Source: Viscum album
Taxonomy: Eukaryota; Streptophyta; Magnoliopsida; Santalales; Viscaceae
Reading direction: 5' to 3'
Assembly (NCBI GenBank): GCA_963277665.1
Contig: OY728119.1
Location: 315,352,206-315,416,205, forward strand
DNA: 64,000 bases
In this document: positions 11,638-23,968 of the stretch, in pieces
How the letters are laid out: each line of letters opens with the position of its first letter
Position numbering within the stretch: the stretch's first letter is position 1
Made by a program: the position numbers and the translations under genes
Notes under the pieces: model-generated
Database searches by the model: none
What the model was told of the DNA's origin: nothing
What the model saw: only the letters and a program-made list of their open reading frames with translations

Positions 11638-13566
11638 CAATACACTAGCATAAATATTGCTCTGAAGGTCCCTGGATGGATCGATGGACAGCCAGTGGTT
11701 CCAGTTTATGTCCAGGAATTCAACGAAGCATCTGCAAGGTTTTCCACAACCTTGGTTGCTAGATTCGTGAGGCGAAGACCGTCGGTCGAAGTCTTCGCCA
11801 AGCATATTAATGAGGTCTGGGGTTTGAAGCATCGTGTGATTGTTGGGATTTTAGGGCCGCATCAAATTCTCCAGTGATTTGCGGATGAATAGGACTTGAT
11901 TTCAGCATGGTCAGGTGTTAACAGATCCATATGTGGATTTTATTTCCATCTACTTTACTGGTCTTTTGATCTGTATTAGAATCGTGACTCATCCTCCTCG
12001 GCGATATGGCTTCATCTACCTGGTTTACCACTGTCGTTTCAGAATATTGGCCTGTTACGGTCAATTGGCAACTCCATTGGTCGTTTTCTCTGCTGTGATC
12101 ATCGGACATCATCATTATCGCACCCAATGGTTGCAAGGATTTGTGTGGAGATGTATTTATCAAAGCCCCCACTAGAGACGGTGTGGATTGTGATTGAAGG
12201 CGAGTACAGGTATGCCCAATCCATCATTTATGATTCATGGATCAATTTTTGATCGTTTTGTCATAGGCAGGGACATTGGGTCTCTGAGTGCCGAAATTTT
12301 GTGAAGTTTGGAGGTCATACCAAACTGTCAGGTTCAATTGAGGAGCCTACTATGAGGATGATGGGTGAGGATGGTTCTGGTATTAATGGGAATGAAGAGA
12401 TCCACCATGGCTCCTCTGGAAACCAATCTGGTGATATGTTGCCCCAAAATCTGCATGGAATAGAGATACATAACCATGATGGACCAACTGAAGTCTAATT
12501 TGGCCAAGAGAGGTATGATTCCTCAGCTTCAGATAAGGGGGATAACACTGCTGCCTCAGGGCTGGGCATTTCAGAAGTTTTTCAGTGACTGAAGAAGGGT
12601 CTTGGAGCTGGCAAGTCAACTGGTGAATCAGTTAAGCAGATGTGCCAGGGTGCTGAAGGGATGAAGGTTCATCCAGTATTGCAATCTCAGGAGATAGGTT
12701 GGGAAACATCAAGAAAAGGTGTTCAGAACCTGGGAACAGGTCTTGTGATTCCTAGGGGTCCTGAAACAATGGAGAAGATCTCATCTTGTGACAATCTGGG
12801 TGTGATGGGTGACACAGATCTCTGTTTAAGGAATCGATTTTCTGATCTTGATGTTCCTGATTCGGTCCAAATGGAGAAGGCTGAAGGGATGGTTACATGT
12901 GATCATGGAGGGGGGGGGGAAGCAGTTCAGGATAACACACAACAAGCAGGTAATTGGACAAGTGTGTTGGATGGAAAAATGGTGGAGGAAGAGCTCACTC
13001 ACATTGCATCAGATAACCTAGTGTCTGTGGAGGTGGCAGTGGATAAGGATGTAGCATTGCCAGGCAGCAATGTGTTAACCCCTATTGATATCAATCAACC
13101 TTACTTGAGGGCTGCAACCTTGGAGGGGGGAGGAAATGATTTCTTCAAGGGTCTGAGAGAGGCCCCTAAGGAGGGGGGAGATGTTTCCATTGGTGATAAA
13201 GAGAATAAGAGGGAGGTTCTCAAGGCCTCGTATAGTGACATGGTTCAGGGAGAATGGAAAGGAACATCTAGTAATGGGAATGGTAATATGGGAACTGGAA
13301 CTGATACAAAAAAGAAGAAACCTAGAAAAGACAACTCCAACATGCCGAAGACGGTGTCTACGGGGTCCTATACCAAAATTGGAAAAGGGAAGGAAGTAAA
13401 CACAAAGAAGGGACATAATAATGCAGTGTCTAGGACATCTCTGTCTGAAAGGGAGTTATGTCTTAGGGAGAAATACATCAATATGCTCAACCAATATGCT
13501 CTATCTGAGTGGGATCGGGAATTCGGCATGGGCCTGCATCTTTCTGGTATAGTTTTAAATAAATAA
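11638..13566 (+). pseudogene. LINE (L1-type) ORF1 relic with DUF4283 and zinc knuckle
   Basis: RNA-binding ORF1 protein of a plant LINE. One frame runs about 640 codons with six stops at 11875, 11890, 11977, 12250, 12496 and 12586 and, notably, no frameshift. The DUF4283 signature is clear: TTLVARFVRRRPSVEV and INEVWGLKH, then ICGFYFHLLYWSFD, then IWLHLPGLPLSFQNIGLL, SIGNSIGRFL and MVARICVEMYLSKPPLE (to about 12185). A CCHC zinc knuckle follows at 12250-12282 (SFCHRQGHWVSECRN), whose first Cys codon position is now the TGA at 12250. The last open part (12640-13566, 308 codons) is a low-complexity, charged tail with SYSDMVQG and a Lys-rich stretch, as in ORF1 C-termini. Codons are less AT-rich than the surroundings. 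No endonuclease or RT follows, so the element is 3'-truncated or dispersed. Confidence 0.8.
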
Positions 13567-13614
13567 CCTACACAGATCCTTAGGTTTTAAAGTGATAGCG
13601 GGGATTGACTAACC

Positions 13615-14170
13615 TATATCAGCCGGTAATGTTGTGTCTTTGAGCATGTCACATAATAGTTCCAATCAATATCAATCCATGGATGATTTTTTATGAGAAA
13701 TTCCTACTAAATGTAGATAATTAGTCTTAATATCTGGATACAAAGATAAATTCTTAGTAATCTAATTGTGTACTAATCACTCATGGTGCATTTAATCCCT
13801 ACTGGATCATCTCACTTATACCACTTTTCGGGGGAAGTGTGTACCAATTGTATCATCTTATAATATACTAATATATAAGGGGGGTTGAATATCTCCCAAA
13901 TCATCTCACATATACATCTTAATTGGGGTAGTGTGTCCCTCCCATCCAATGCATAATAGTTTGAATGAAGTCCAAGTCCAAGGAGAACATCTAGGGCATC
14001 CCATGTATCTCAATATACCTCTATGAGTAGTGTGTCCCACCTGAACCATCCTATAATTATAAGGAAATGACGGAAGAATCAATGGATAACATCTAATGAT
14101 TCATATTAATCTTGATACATCTCAGTGTTTAGTGTATTCAACCCATATAATCTCATAGAACACATATTTA
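13615..14170. repeat. Degenerate tandem repeat, period about 95-102 bp
   Basis: Units share ATCTCA..TATA, then AGTGTGT followed by CC, then ATCC..ATAAT and a purine-rich AATGGA-like end. The AGTGTGT anchor (AGTGTAT in the last unit) falls at 13836, 13930, 14029 and 14131, spacings of 94, 99 and 102; a weaker unit precedes at about 13630. Coding potential is absent. It follows the LINE ORF1 end by some 50 bp. Confidence 0.6.
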
Positions 14171-16880
14171 CAGGTCCAACCTTCTTCCCAAAATCATAAA
14201 AAAATCGAGCATAGCCTTTCTAGTGAATGACTAATCACCAGCTACTAAATCCATATATAGATCATCATCGATTCTGGTTCTAATGTGACACCCACAGTTA
14301 TCACTGACCACTCCCATTCTCACCCCTAAAGGGTTTTTATGTCACTATGGAACCCTTCAATGTCCCCTCAGTCACATCATAATTTAGACCCCCTACAAGG
14401 GTCCTTCAATTCCAAACTCATCCATTGGGCTAAGACCAACACTCTAAGGGTATTAAATCCATTTAAATAGTAATAAAAATATCATGTTATCATTGGAGTC
14501 CTAATAAAATACACACTAGAATCACACTAAAGATCTATCATAAAGATCATTACTCACCCAAGTCATCTCAGGTCAATCTTCTCACCCAACCTCTCCATCA
14601 ATCTTCATGGGGTCTACCCACCTAGGTAATCACGTCTAAGTGGTGAAGGAACACTCACACCATGATCAAATCAAATAACCCTAAAATTAAAATGAATCTC
14701 ACCATTCCAACACAGCCTGATCAAGTTAAATATTCCCAGTCCATTAGACCTCCCTACTCAATAGATCTAAGAGAACCTATCTACGGTCCTTTGCATTCAC
14801 ATAATTCATTAAATTTTCACCCTTTAGTGTCTCCATATAACAAAGAATAAAATTATCATCAAGGCCTTGATGATTGGTGGCCATAACATCCATCCCATGC
14901 ATAATTTTCCTTCATTATCCTTGGAAATTTTTGTAATTACTTCATAGTCATTTATTATTAACTTATAAGAAAATTCAATTTCATTCTAGTGGTGAGAATT
15001 TATATCAAATTTTTTAAATAATAAATGAATTTACTAAAGGGGGGTGTTTCTAGGACCAACTTTCTCAAAGATATTTATTTAATTTCAAAGAGTATCCTAT
15101 AACACTCAATCGATCCCATTCATGTCCATCTATTCAATTCTTATCCATAAGAGGCCCTAACTCACACCAGACATATAAATTAATTAATTATAAACATTTA
15201 TAATTAATTAATCAACTTATAATTAATTATTATAATCAATTATAATGGGCATAATGATTACAAGAACCTCAGGTAACCTCCTTCAATTAAAACTATAACC
15301 AACCACCCATGAAATGTAACTATAATACCCTGGGTACCGTTTTGTGATACCTCCCCCACAAATGACACTGATTCAAAAACTAAATTCATCAACATAAATC
15401 AAAACCCCTAGAGTAATTTATATAGTGTCATAAGACCAAAAGAATGTTGTGAAATTGAATGAAATCATAATATTAGGACATCATATATCCATGTTTATCA
15501 TTATCTCCATCTTTATAGGATGAATCAAACATGCTTTTTTAGACTCATCGATGAAACTCTATACCGAGTCACCCAAAATAAGAGTGAGAAATTAGAGAAG
15601 AAAATAAAAGGGTAAAAGTGGAGAGGCTTAAATTTAATATCTAAATAAATTACACTAAAACACCACCCCAAGCCATGAATATCAGAGGATAAGATGTAGG
15701 ATACCCTTGTGCATTGATTTTGAATGAGGGAGAAACAAAAAGGAGGCTGAAGACCCTAATAATCAATGAAGGAAAATGGGGACTTCACAAGAAATAAAAA
15801 TTGTATAAGGGAAAAACTACATTCCCCATGGATTACACTACATCATGGTATGCTCTAGCTAGCCCCCTGGAATCATGTCACACTAAAGTACCTATCTAAC
15901 CTCTTCCCATCTAACTATTTTAAAACACAGCACCCCCAAATCCCCCCACGCATCATGGCAAACACCCTAAGGAGTAAATCCCTGTTGACCTCTCAAAACA
16001 TCCTCCCATGTCTCACAATAGTTTGGACCTTTGAATTTCACCATTTCCTAAAAAACACTTTGGGTTCCAGGTATTCCTAGAACCATGGTGACATGAAAAT
16101 CCCAAGGATTATATGCCATGTCCAGTTGGTATTCCCACCTATGTTATTTGAAAAATAGGCCATTTCTAATAAGAAGGAAAACCTAGATTCTATGCCCACC
16201 AAAACTCACTACACTATGATAATATAACATGGAAGGTCTCCTAGGATCCACAACTCTCCAAAGGCTCTACATCCTTGACCTATGAATTTATCCCTACACC
16301 AAGGGGTCCACCCTAGCATGGTCCTCCCAATGGGGGTGCATCTACATTATGGAAAGGTTGTAGGATTTACCCTAACTATATACAAAGAACACTTAATCCC
16401 ACAAATAGCCTCTTGTGTATTATTTCATGCCAAAAAACATCTCCTTGAGATCTTACAAACCATAAAATTAAAATTTGAATCCCAGTTCAGAAAACAAACC
16501 CCTCACCAAATCCAATTTTTTTTTTATCGAATTTCTATACCTCTATAGATGTAGGGACTTATAACCACACCACCATATAAATTTTAATCCTAAATAATCC
16601 TTAATGACCATTAAACCAAATACCAAAACATATCCCTTTTATCAATTCACAATCAGGTCATTCTCTTTTACTCTAAAATGAAAACTAAGCTTCCACTATG
16701 AAAATCCAAACACGAGGTGCACTACTTATCAAAACATGTGCCACCAATTGAAAACTTCACGGAAACACCAATATGAAACTTACATAAAATTTTCTATCCT
16801 AAGACATCAATGTTTTATTGATCAAATAATTTCCATACTTATGGTATAAAACATTTTCACAAAAGATTAAAAAATTAATA
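14171..16880. other. Unassigned block, possibly the outer part of a gypsy LTR
   Basis: About 2.7 kb, less AT-rich than average, with no protein domain seen in six frames. TGTGACACCC near 14285 resembles an LTR edge of a minus-strand gypsy element whose repeated segment lies at 16885-17971, but I could not align this block with the corresponding part of the right copy (20.3-22.9 kb). Confidence 0.35.
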
Positions 16881-16884
16881 GGGT

Positions 16885-17971
16885 TACATGGTGTGTAGAG
16901 GAGGTACATATTGTGTCCCTCATCTCTCATCCCCTGGCCATATTCCTCTTCTATATGGACTAGCTGACTATGTCCCTCGCATGATGTGTATCCAATTATA
17001 CACAGGTTGTTTGGATAAATGGACACTTGCTCTTGTAGCTTTCATTTGGGCATGTATGAGACCTGTGTCCATGTATCTTGGCCATGTGTTAGTAAACAAC
17101 CATGTATTTCCACACGGCTAATGTAATCTATGTACCATAGTCACACAATTTAGGTAAATACCTGGCGTCTAACCCCCATAAAGATTATGTAGTCCAAAAT
17201 TGTCATCTTCCCAAAATAGGAAGATTTACTGGGCATTTTTCGCTAAACTACACACCATATAGACGATGATTCTAGTTGGGAATCACCTACAAAATCACCT
17301 GATTCTTCCCAATTCAACCCCAAATCCATTGATATACCGAGAATGGATAAAAAAATTGAAATATATCTCTATAACCATAGATCAACAAAAACAAGGCATT
17401 GTATCCAAAAAATCAAATCCTCCTACCTCGTTATCCAAATATAGAAGCTTTGGATCAATAACAATTCTCGGACCATTCTGGTTCATGATCTAATGACGAT
17501 CTTCTTCAGAAAAGAAGATCAAAGGCACCTCACTTCGTAGATTTAGCATCGATTTATACATCACCAAAGGGAGGATAGAAACGAATCTTCTTGGATGGTT
17601 CGTGCACATATGAGGGTTGGGGGAAAATAATTCGTTTTAATAATTTAAATCCAATTAATTTCTATCTCAACGCCACGTCACTGAAATAGCTCCGGAAAAA
17701 AACTCCTATCGAAGATGACCATAGGGTTTGCCTAGCATAAATTTTTTTTCTGGACTCAAATTGGTTCATAGAGATCTGATATGAGTATTTTAATGGGATT
17801 TATTTATGTTTCAGGAGAAATTGTGGGTGCATGATAAAACATTTGATATTTTTAATATCACCACACCGAGGCTCCCCATGCCACGGATTCCTACACAGAC
17901 TCAACACCTAGCTCTGGAAATATTTTATAAAATATTATGAAATCCTTTAGTACAAAACCGAAGTAATTACA
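16885..17971 (-). repeat. Left direct repeat (LTR segment) of minus-strand gypsy relic
   Basis: Aligns by eye over its whole length with 22885-23968. Shared blocks include TTACATGGTGTGTAGAG against TTATATGGTGTTTAGAG, CTCATCCCCTGGCCAT against CTCATCCCCTTTCCAT, CTATGATTCTAG-type words, and the final GTAATTACA against GTCATTACA. On the minus strand these edges read TGTAATTAC and TGTAATGAC, a common start of plant gypsy LTRs. A minus-strand gag lies between the two copies, which supports an LTR pair. The outer LTR edge is not defined. Confidence 0.6.
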
Positions 17972-19249
17972 TTATAAAAACCTTAGGTATTTCCATCTCC
18001 TGAAAAAAAATCCAAATCAAAGGGGAAGAAACTGAGCTAACCACTAGACTCTCATGCCCGTGAGCTCACCAAGGGTTTCGATGCTACTATCAATCATGCA
18101 CACAAAGAAACCACCAATATTAAACCACAATTATGTATATATTCTAAAAATACAAAAATGTTCAATAAAAATGTACATGTTTCTTTATCTGCGATAGGTA
18201 AGAAAACACCAAGAACCACGATACATCTACAATCATGTGGTCTAGCAGTACACCACCTTGCTAACATGATGCAGATACTGACAGAAACCTATAGTTCACA
18301 TCAACCCCAGTATGTATTGTACATTATCCTCCTCGATAATGTTTTTTATTCGTGTTTGATGTTGAACATGTGAGGGTCTTGAAGATCAAAACAAGGATTA
18401 TCCTGAGTAAACACTGGGTCTTACCAGGCCCATCATCTACAAACCTACAGTTGTAACACATCTCACCAAAACAGAAAAAGTACTAAACCCACTAGTGGAA
18501 TCCTAATTGACTATGAATAGTAGGAAACCAATCCATACTGTTGAAACATTACATGTAATAACTCTTCTGCTACGGAACGTTTCTAAGAAAGGCTCTCCCT
18601 CTTCCTAGACCACCAAGATAACGGGTGTTGAGTAGCAAAAACTCCACTGATAGGGTCAAGACATGCTCCAACACTTCATCAGATAACCTCACCCTGAGCT
18701 CTCAATTATAAAGAAATATTCCACCGCACCATGATATAATTCGAATTGGGTGGGAATAACTCACATACACAGTTCTGATTGCATCACAAAAACATGTCTC
18801 GATGGGGAAAGTGACCCCCGTCACTTGTGAGTTAAAAGATACGTCAAACTCCACCACATTCTCTTCGAGCATGTCACATAAAAATTTGACTCCAAACACA
18901 AGAGGGTAATCATGAAAAACAAAGGGTTTAATGAACACACATTGGGTCTTTTTGGGCCCTCTATCACAACTACCGACACTATATTTTACTAACTTCCCAT
19001 GTCACCCTAGTTAAACCTCAAGCATGGGAAGAAAGAAAAGGGTACCCACATTAATTTATAACGATTACTACTTCAATAATTAGAAATGATGCATATAAAA
19101 ACTCTATTTAGACTCAGTTATTTAGGGTAAAAGGCCTCTATGACCTATAGTAGTCTTCACTCACATACTCCAGCTCCCGGAGCCTAGTGCGGACAACTTG
19201 GAGGTGGTGGTGGAAACACCCTGAACTGGCTGCCACCTCCAGCCACCCT
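17972..19249 (-). other. Interior of minus-strand gypsy relic, degraded
   Basis: Lies between the left repeat and gag, where pol should be. No RT, RNase H or integrase motif could be read. A minus-strand open frame at 18702-18938 has no domain I recognise. A short internal similarity, TGGGTCTTACCAGGCCC near 18415 and TGGGTCTTTTTGGGCCC near 18942, suggests a local duplication. Most of pol appears deleted or unreadable. Confidence 0.4.
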
Positions 19250-20240
19250 TCTAGCTCCAATTCCTCGTCTGCAACCTTACATAACTCCTAACTTCAAGAA
19301 CTTCATTTTCCATGGTGGATCTTCATCTTGAACCATATCACTTACACAGATGGTTGGACAATCTCTAGTGAGATTCCCCAGTCCATCGCAAGCGTAACAT
19401 TGCCTCTCTTGTGGATTCTCTAATCCGTGATGTTGCTCCTATGACACAAACACATGCATTAGTGTCTAGGAAAGGGCATACCTCCTACCCTACAATCATG
19501 TCACCTATCATCTGCCATCTCCTATAGATATCTCCGCTTCATGACCACTATTGTGGGTCACGTCTACCTATTCCTCATCTAGGAAACATTCCCCTACCAA
19601 ATCTTGCTCTAGAACTCTAGTGTAGTTGGGAATGCACAGTGGAATAATAGATTACATGATCTCCTGACACAAGCCCTTCTCAATGTTCTATTCTCTGAAG
19701 AACATATCCTAAACCATATCGAGGAAGTACCGTGACAAGTCTGTGAACCTTATTGAAAATTATTCTACTGCCATGCTACCCTACTGATGCTGCATAAGCT
19801 CTTGGATACGCACTAATCTCAATGTGGCTGGGTAAAACCCTTCACAAAAGAGTCAATTGAACTCCTCCTAAGTGGTCATCATATCATCATGAATATATAT
19901 CACCGTACTCCACCATCGTCCAACTGAACCCTATAGAAGGATCATCGCTACGAGAACCATCTGATCATGAGTTGTCCTTACTAAGTGGAAAACTCACGTG
20001 ATTTCCCCGTTCCAGTCATCTACCTCCAGGGGTTGGCACCTTAAAGGTCACTTCCTATGGAACTCGTGTAGTGCACCCATCCAACGTGAATCCTCATCAT
20101 AAACTACTAGTAAAACCCCTGGTCAATAGGTGGTGGCACCACCGGCAGACCACCCAAATGTAACACCTTAGAATCAGTGCCATGTAATGAAGCCTCATCA
20201 CGGGCCATATTGTAATCATGATCTCATTGCATAATCCTCT
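19250..20240 (-). pseudogene. Ty3/gypsy gag relic
   Basis: Capsid-nucleocapsid precursor of a gypsy retrotransposon, read on the minus strand. The core (about 20035 down to 19690) gives DDWNGEIT, VFHLVRTTHDQMVLVAMILL and GSVGRWWSTV, matching the retrotransposon gag domain ending in the conserved WW, then a YPATLRLVRIQELMQHQ-type segment and IRFTDLSRYFLDM. The nucleocapsid zinc knuckle, CYACDGLGNLTRDC, occupies 19399-19358, with the usual His replaced by Asn. A Pro-rich tail follows. Several stops (for example after GEIT and after MILL) and frame changes make it non-functional. Its position near the right repeat is consistent with a 5' LTR to the right on the minus strand. Confidence 0.72.
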
Positions 20241-21894
20241 CGGGCTATCTATGTGGAGGCATCTTGAAATATAATCAAGATGTAACACAATAAAATGGTA
20301 TTTCTGGGGAGATTACTAAATAAGGGAAGGAAAACCCAAAAACCAATCCTATATGATGCATGTACCATTTATTTCCCAGTGACTAGTATCCTAATTTACC
20401 GAGTCGCAAAGTAGGTTATCAATGTTCTGGTGATTTGATATGTCAGTTTCCACACCAACACTAGAACCTTAGTCCTGCGATCCAAACTCAAAACATCCTA
20501 TCATTGTTTCTATAAAACCCAAACCAAGCTCACTACACTACAGTCTCAATGGGGAATTGATCACCTTTGATTCCACTCATTCACAACCCGACCTGATGGG
20601 GCCCGGACTGAAACTTCCCATGCCCAGCTCCAATAGGCATTGGGGTGATGATGAGCACGGAGATGGAATATCACTAACATGGGAGGCGTTGAATATGTAC
20701 TTATACACACACACACATCTCCAAGATCACAAAAATTACATTTAAAAGCCCAAGGAAACCAATTCATACGTACATTTATATCCCACAACTAGAGTAAAAT
20801 AGAAGTACTAAAATTATAAAGGTGAAAACAATGCCCACCAAAGAAAAACTGTAAAAGTGTCCAACTTTATTAGAAGTATGGTATCACTTTCAACTGCAAC
20901 TACTAGAAAGATCATTGGACAAGCTCCAGTAAACACCTCGGTTTATCGAGCTCACAAAGCTCTTCCTACCTCAGGTCCTCTATGGACTCCATCAAAAGGC
21001 ATGTGTTCTGCACAACAAACAAAACATGTGAGAGAAAAGTGCATGAAAATTTGAGTATAAAAATACTCTGTATGTTCCCCCAAAACCCTAAAATAAAAAA
21101 GAAGCAACCGAAAGCAATAGTTTTCTTGACCTAGATAGAGGGAAAACCCAATCAAGAGAGAAACACTATCTCAAATCATCCTCAACTATACATGACAAGT
21201 CAGCTTGGTCTGTAAGGTGATTCAACCCCAACACGTGACAACACCACAAGGACTCCCATAAATCACCTAGATATACTCATCTAAGACTCCAAGTCACATG
21301 AGATTCTTACATTGTATCCGTCAACATGATTCTCTTTATATGACCTAACCATAACATAAATCTAGGAGAACACACTCCCTGAGAGCATCCATCCTAGATG
21401 GAACCCGTCCAAGAGATGAACTCCATTAGGTACTACTTCTTCAGTCCTAATGGTGCATATGAGAGAACATGTCCTATATGGAACATCATACTAGGTCCAA
21501 ATCTAGTGTCTAACAGCAGAGGTCCTATCATCATTTCATTGTTCCCAGTGCAAGCTAAAGAAACCCAATTGAAGAGGCATTCCCCTCACCACTCCACACA
21601 ATTGAGGGAGAAATTCTCTATACTATACACCGCATGCAAGCTCTCTAACAAAATAAAATGGAGGGACTCACACGTCACTATTGCCCCGTACCTGAGGTAG
21701 AACTACTCCTAACTAGCCCACAAAACCTCTTTCGCTCCTATAAGGAGTGGATTTCACCTTAGTCTATCGAGGGAGCATTAACCCTTATCTCGGTTTCGTC
21801 AACATCTAGTGGATGTGCCTCCTCCTTGTAATTTTATCCCACTACCAAGGGAGGTGTAATCCCAATGAAGGAAATCTTACCCATTACTACTCGA
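20241..21894. other. Leader and LTR-like sequence right of gag, unassigned
   Basis: No domain seen. By position this should hold the primer site and the end of the right LTR of the minus-strand gypsy element; a clear tRNA-iMet site was not found. An (AC)n run of about 12 bases lies near 20704-20716. Short open frames on both strands look like chance. Confidence 0.35.
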
Positions 21895-22600
21895 TGGTGG
21901 GGGAGCACTACTCCGTAAGTGAGGACCCACACCCTGATCCAACATGGGAATATTTCTCATGAAGGACACACACCATAATAAGATAGGGGAGTGCTACCTC
22001 ATAAATCGAGGAACCGCACCCTGACATGGTAGGAGAGTACCAGTCAGTGGCTAGAGGATTCGTACACTGTAACAATATGGGAGTACCAACTCTTCCAACT
22101 AATTTACTATGGGGGACCCGTACCCTGGCAAGACATCGGAGTACCAACCTAAGGATTAAAGAACATCTCCCTGACATGGTAGGGAGTAAAACTTTGTAAA
22201 AACAACATGTATGGATGACCCACACCCTGGAACGACAAGGGAGTACTGACTCCTAGAATAAATGACTCACAACCTAGTGTGACTGGGGAGTACCCACTCT
22301 ATCTATACATCATATATAGAGGAAATGTGCCCTATTCCAATACGGGAGTACTGAATTCATTGATAGAGGACTGGATCCCTGGTCCAACATGGGAGTACCT
22401 TCTCTACCTTCACGAACTTCCCGGGGAAACCAACACCCTTGTCCATCAGGGGATTAACACCCCCAAAGGAAACTACCCATAGGTAAAAAACCCACACCCA
22501 TGGTGTGGGTAGTCCCGTATCCACCTAACCAAAGAGGTAAGGAATACTCGCACCCTAGTCAAACGTGAGAGTAATAGTCCTAACATCCCTCTATAAGACC
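21895..22600. repeat. Minisatellite with alternating 46/58-bp spacing
   Basis: Each unit has a GGGAGTACC-like anchor preceded by ACCCACACCCTG and an ACATGG-like word. Anchors start at about 21901, 21946, 21987, 22033, 22079, 22137, 22182, 22239, 22286, 22344, 22391 and 22449. Spacings are 45, 41, 46, 46 and then 58, 45, 57, 47, 58, 47, 58. The right half therefore repeats as a two-unit block of about 104 bp. Degenerate copies continue to about 22600. It lies just outside the right direct repeat of the minus-strand gypsy relic. No coding sequence is supported. Confidence 0.75.
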
Positions 22601-22884
22601 TACACCAATATCCAACATTGGATCAGCACCAGTCCACTAGATTCTTGTTTGATTTACACCACCTCATATCTCATAAATCTTAATGCTGGAAACCATCACA
22701 TTCTACATGAAAAAATTCTTAAGATAGACTACTCACTATCCTAAATTTGATCCCTAGAGAAAGAGATAAGAACGGTGGATAATCCCTTGAGGATCTGCTA
22801 GTAGTATATAGTATGCATCGGGGCACACATAGTGTGTGAGCCCGCCCGATCACCTACCCATGTATCTAGTACACTCGGGTTCCG
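22601..22884. other. Spacer between minisatellite and right repeat
   Basis: Short non-coding stretch with no match to the left copy that I could see. Confidence 0.4.
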
Positions 22885-23968
22885 ACCCATTTAGTGTTAT
22901 ATGGTGTTTAGAGAAGTTACACTTTCTGTCCCCCATATCTCATCCCCTTTCCATGTTCCTCTACTACACGAACAGGCCGAATATGTCCCTCACATGCCAT
23001 GTATCTCATACTACACCATGTGTTAAGATAAACGACCACCTATATGTTTAGTATTCTTGTGTCTATTTATCTTGGACATGTGTCTGTACACAACCTTGTA
23101 TTTTCACATGTTTAACCAAATCCATGTCCCATGGTCACATAGTTTAGATCACTACATGATGTGTAACCCCTATACATGGTGTTTCATCTTAAATGTTCAT
23201 TTTCGCTGAATAAGAAGTGCTTCACGGTGTGTGTCACTAAACTACACGACATGTATACTATGATTCTAGATGGTAATCACTTATAAAATCAAAAACTTTT
23301 CTCCAATTCAACCCAAAACTCATAGATCTACCTAGTAGGGATCAAAAAAATTGAAATAGGTCTCTTGAACCTTAGAACAACAAAAAATGGATCAGGACCA
23401 AATACCAAATCCACCTACTTCATTGGTGAAATTACAAATCTTTGGATCATGACCATTGCTTGGATTATTCTATTTCTCTATCTGATGATGATATACTTTA
23501 AAAATGGAGAGAAAAGGCACCTCATTGTAGGTATTCTACATCGGTTTCATCATCATGAAAGAGAGAATAGGTATAGATTTCCTTGGTTGGATCATGTACG
23601 TATAATGGTTGGGGGTAAGGAATTGGTTTTAATAAATTAAAACAAATTAATTTATCTCTCAACACAACGTTGCCAAAATTGCCCTTGGACAAAAGTCCTG
23701 ACATAGACGAATTTAGGTTGCGCCTATGATAAACACAATGTTATGTAATCAACCGTGGTCTCAGAAATCATATCTGAGACTCCAAAAAAGTGTTATTTAT
23801 GTTTCAAGTGAAACTATGTGTTCATGAAAAAAGATATTTAATATTTTTAATATCCCCGCAACGAGGTTCCTCAGGCCTCAACTTCCTGCGCCGACTCAGT
23901 ACCCATCTCCATAAATATTTTTTTGAAATATTTTTAATCACTTTAAGAGAAAACCTGAGTCATTACAT
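22885..23968 (-). repeat. Right direct repeat (LTR segment) of minus-strand gypsy relic
   Basis: Counterpart of 16885-17971, in the same orientation, and much diverged by eye. It ends GAGTCATTACA, the minus-strand LTR start TGTAATGAC. With gag between the copies on the minus strand, this would be part of the element's 5' LTR. Confidence 0.6.

Noticed and set aside
11915..12175. 84-86-codon frames on both strands over the DUF4283 region
   Set aside because: The DUF4283 motifs read in a different plus-strand frame; these are shadows of the LINE ORF1.
13075..13416. 113-codon minus-strand frame
   Set aside because: Antisense shadow of the ORF1 tail, with no domain.
16282..16548. 88-codon plus-strand frame as a host gene
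   Set aside because: No domain, no neighbouring exon-like frames, and it lies in repeat-derived sequence.
18702..18938. 78-codon minus-strand frame between gypsy repeat and gag
   Set aside because: Position suggests a polyprotein piece, but no protease, RT or other motif could be matched, so it is not called as a gene.
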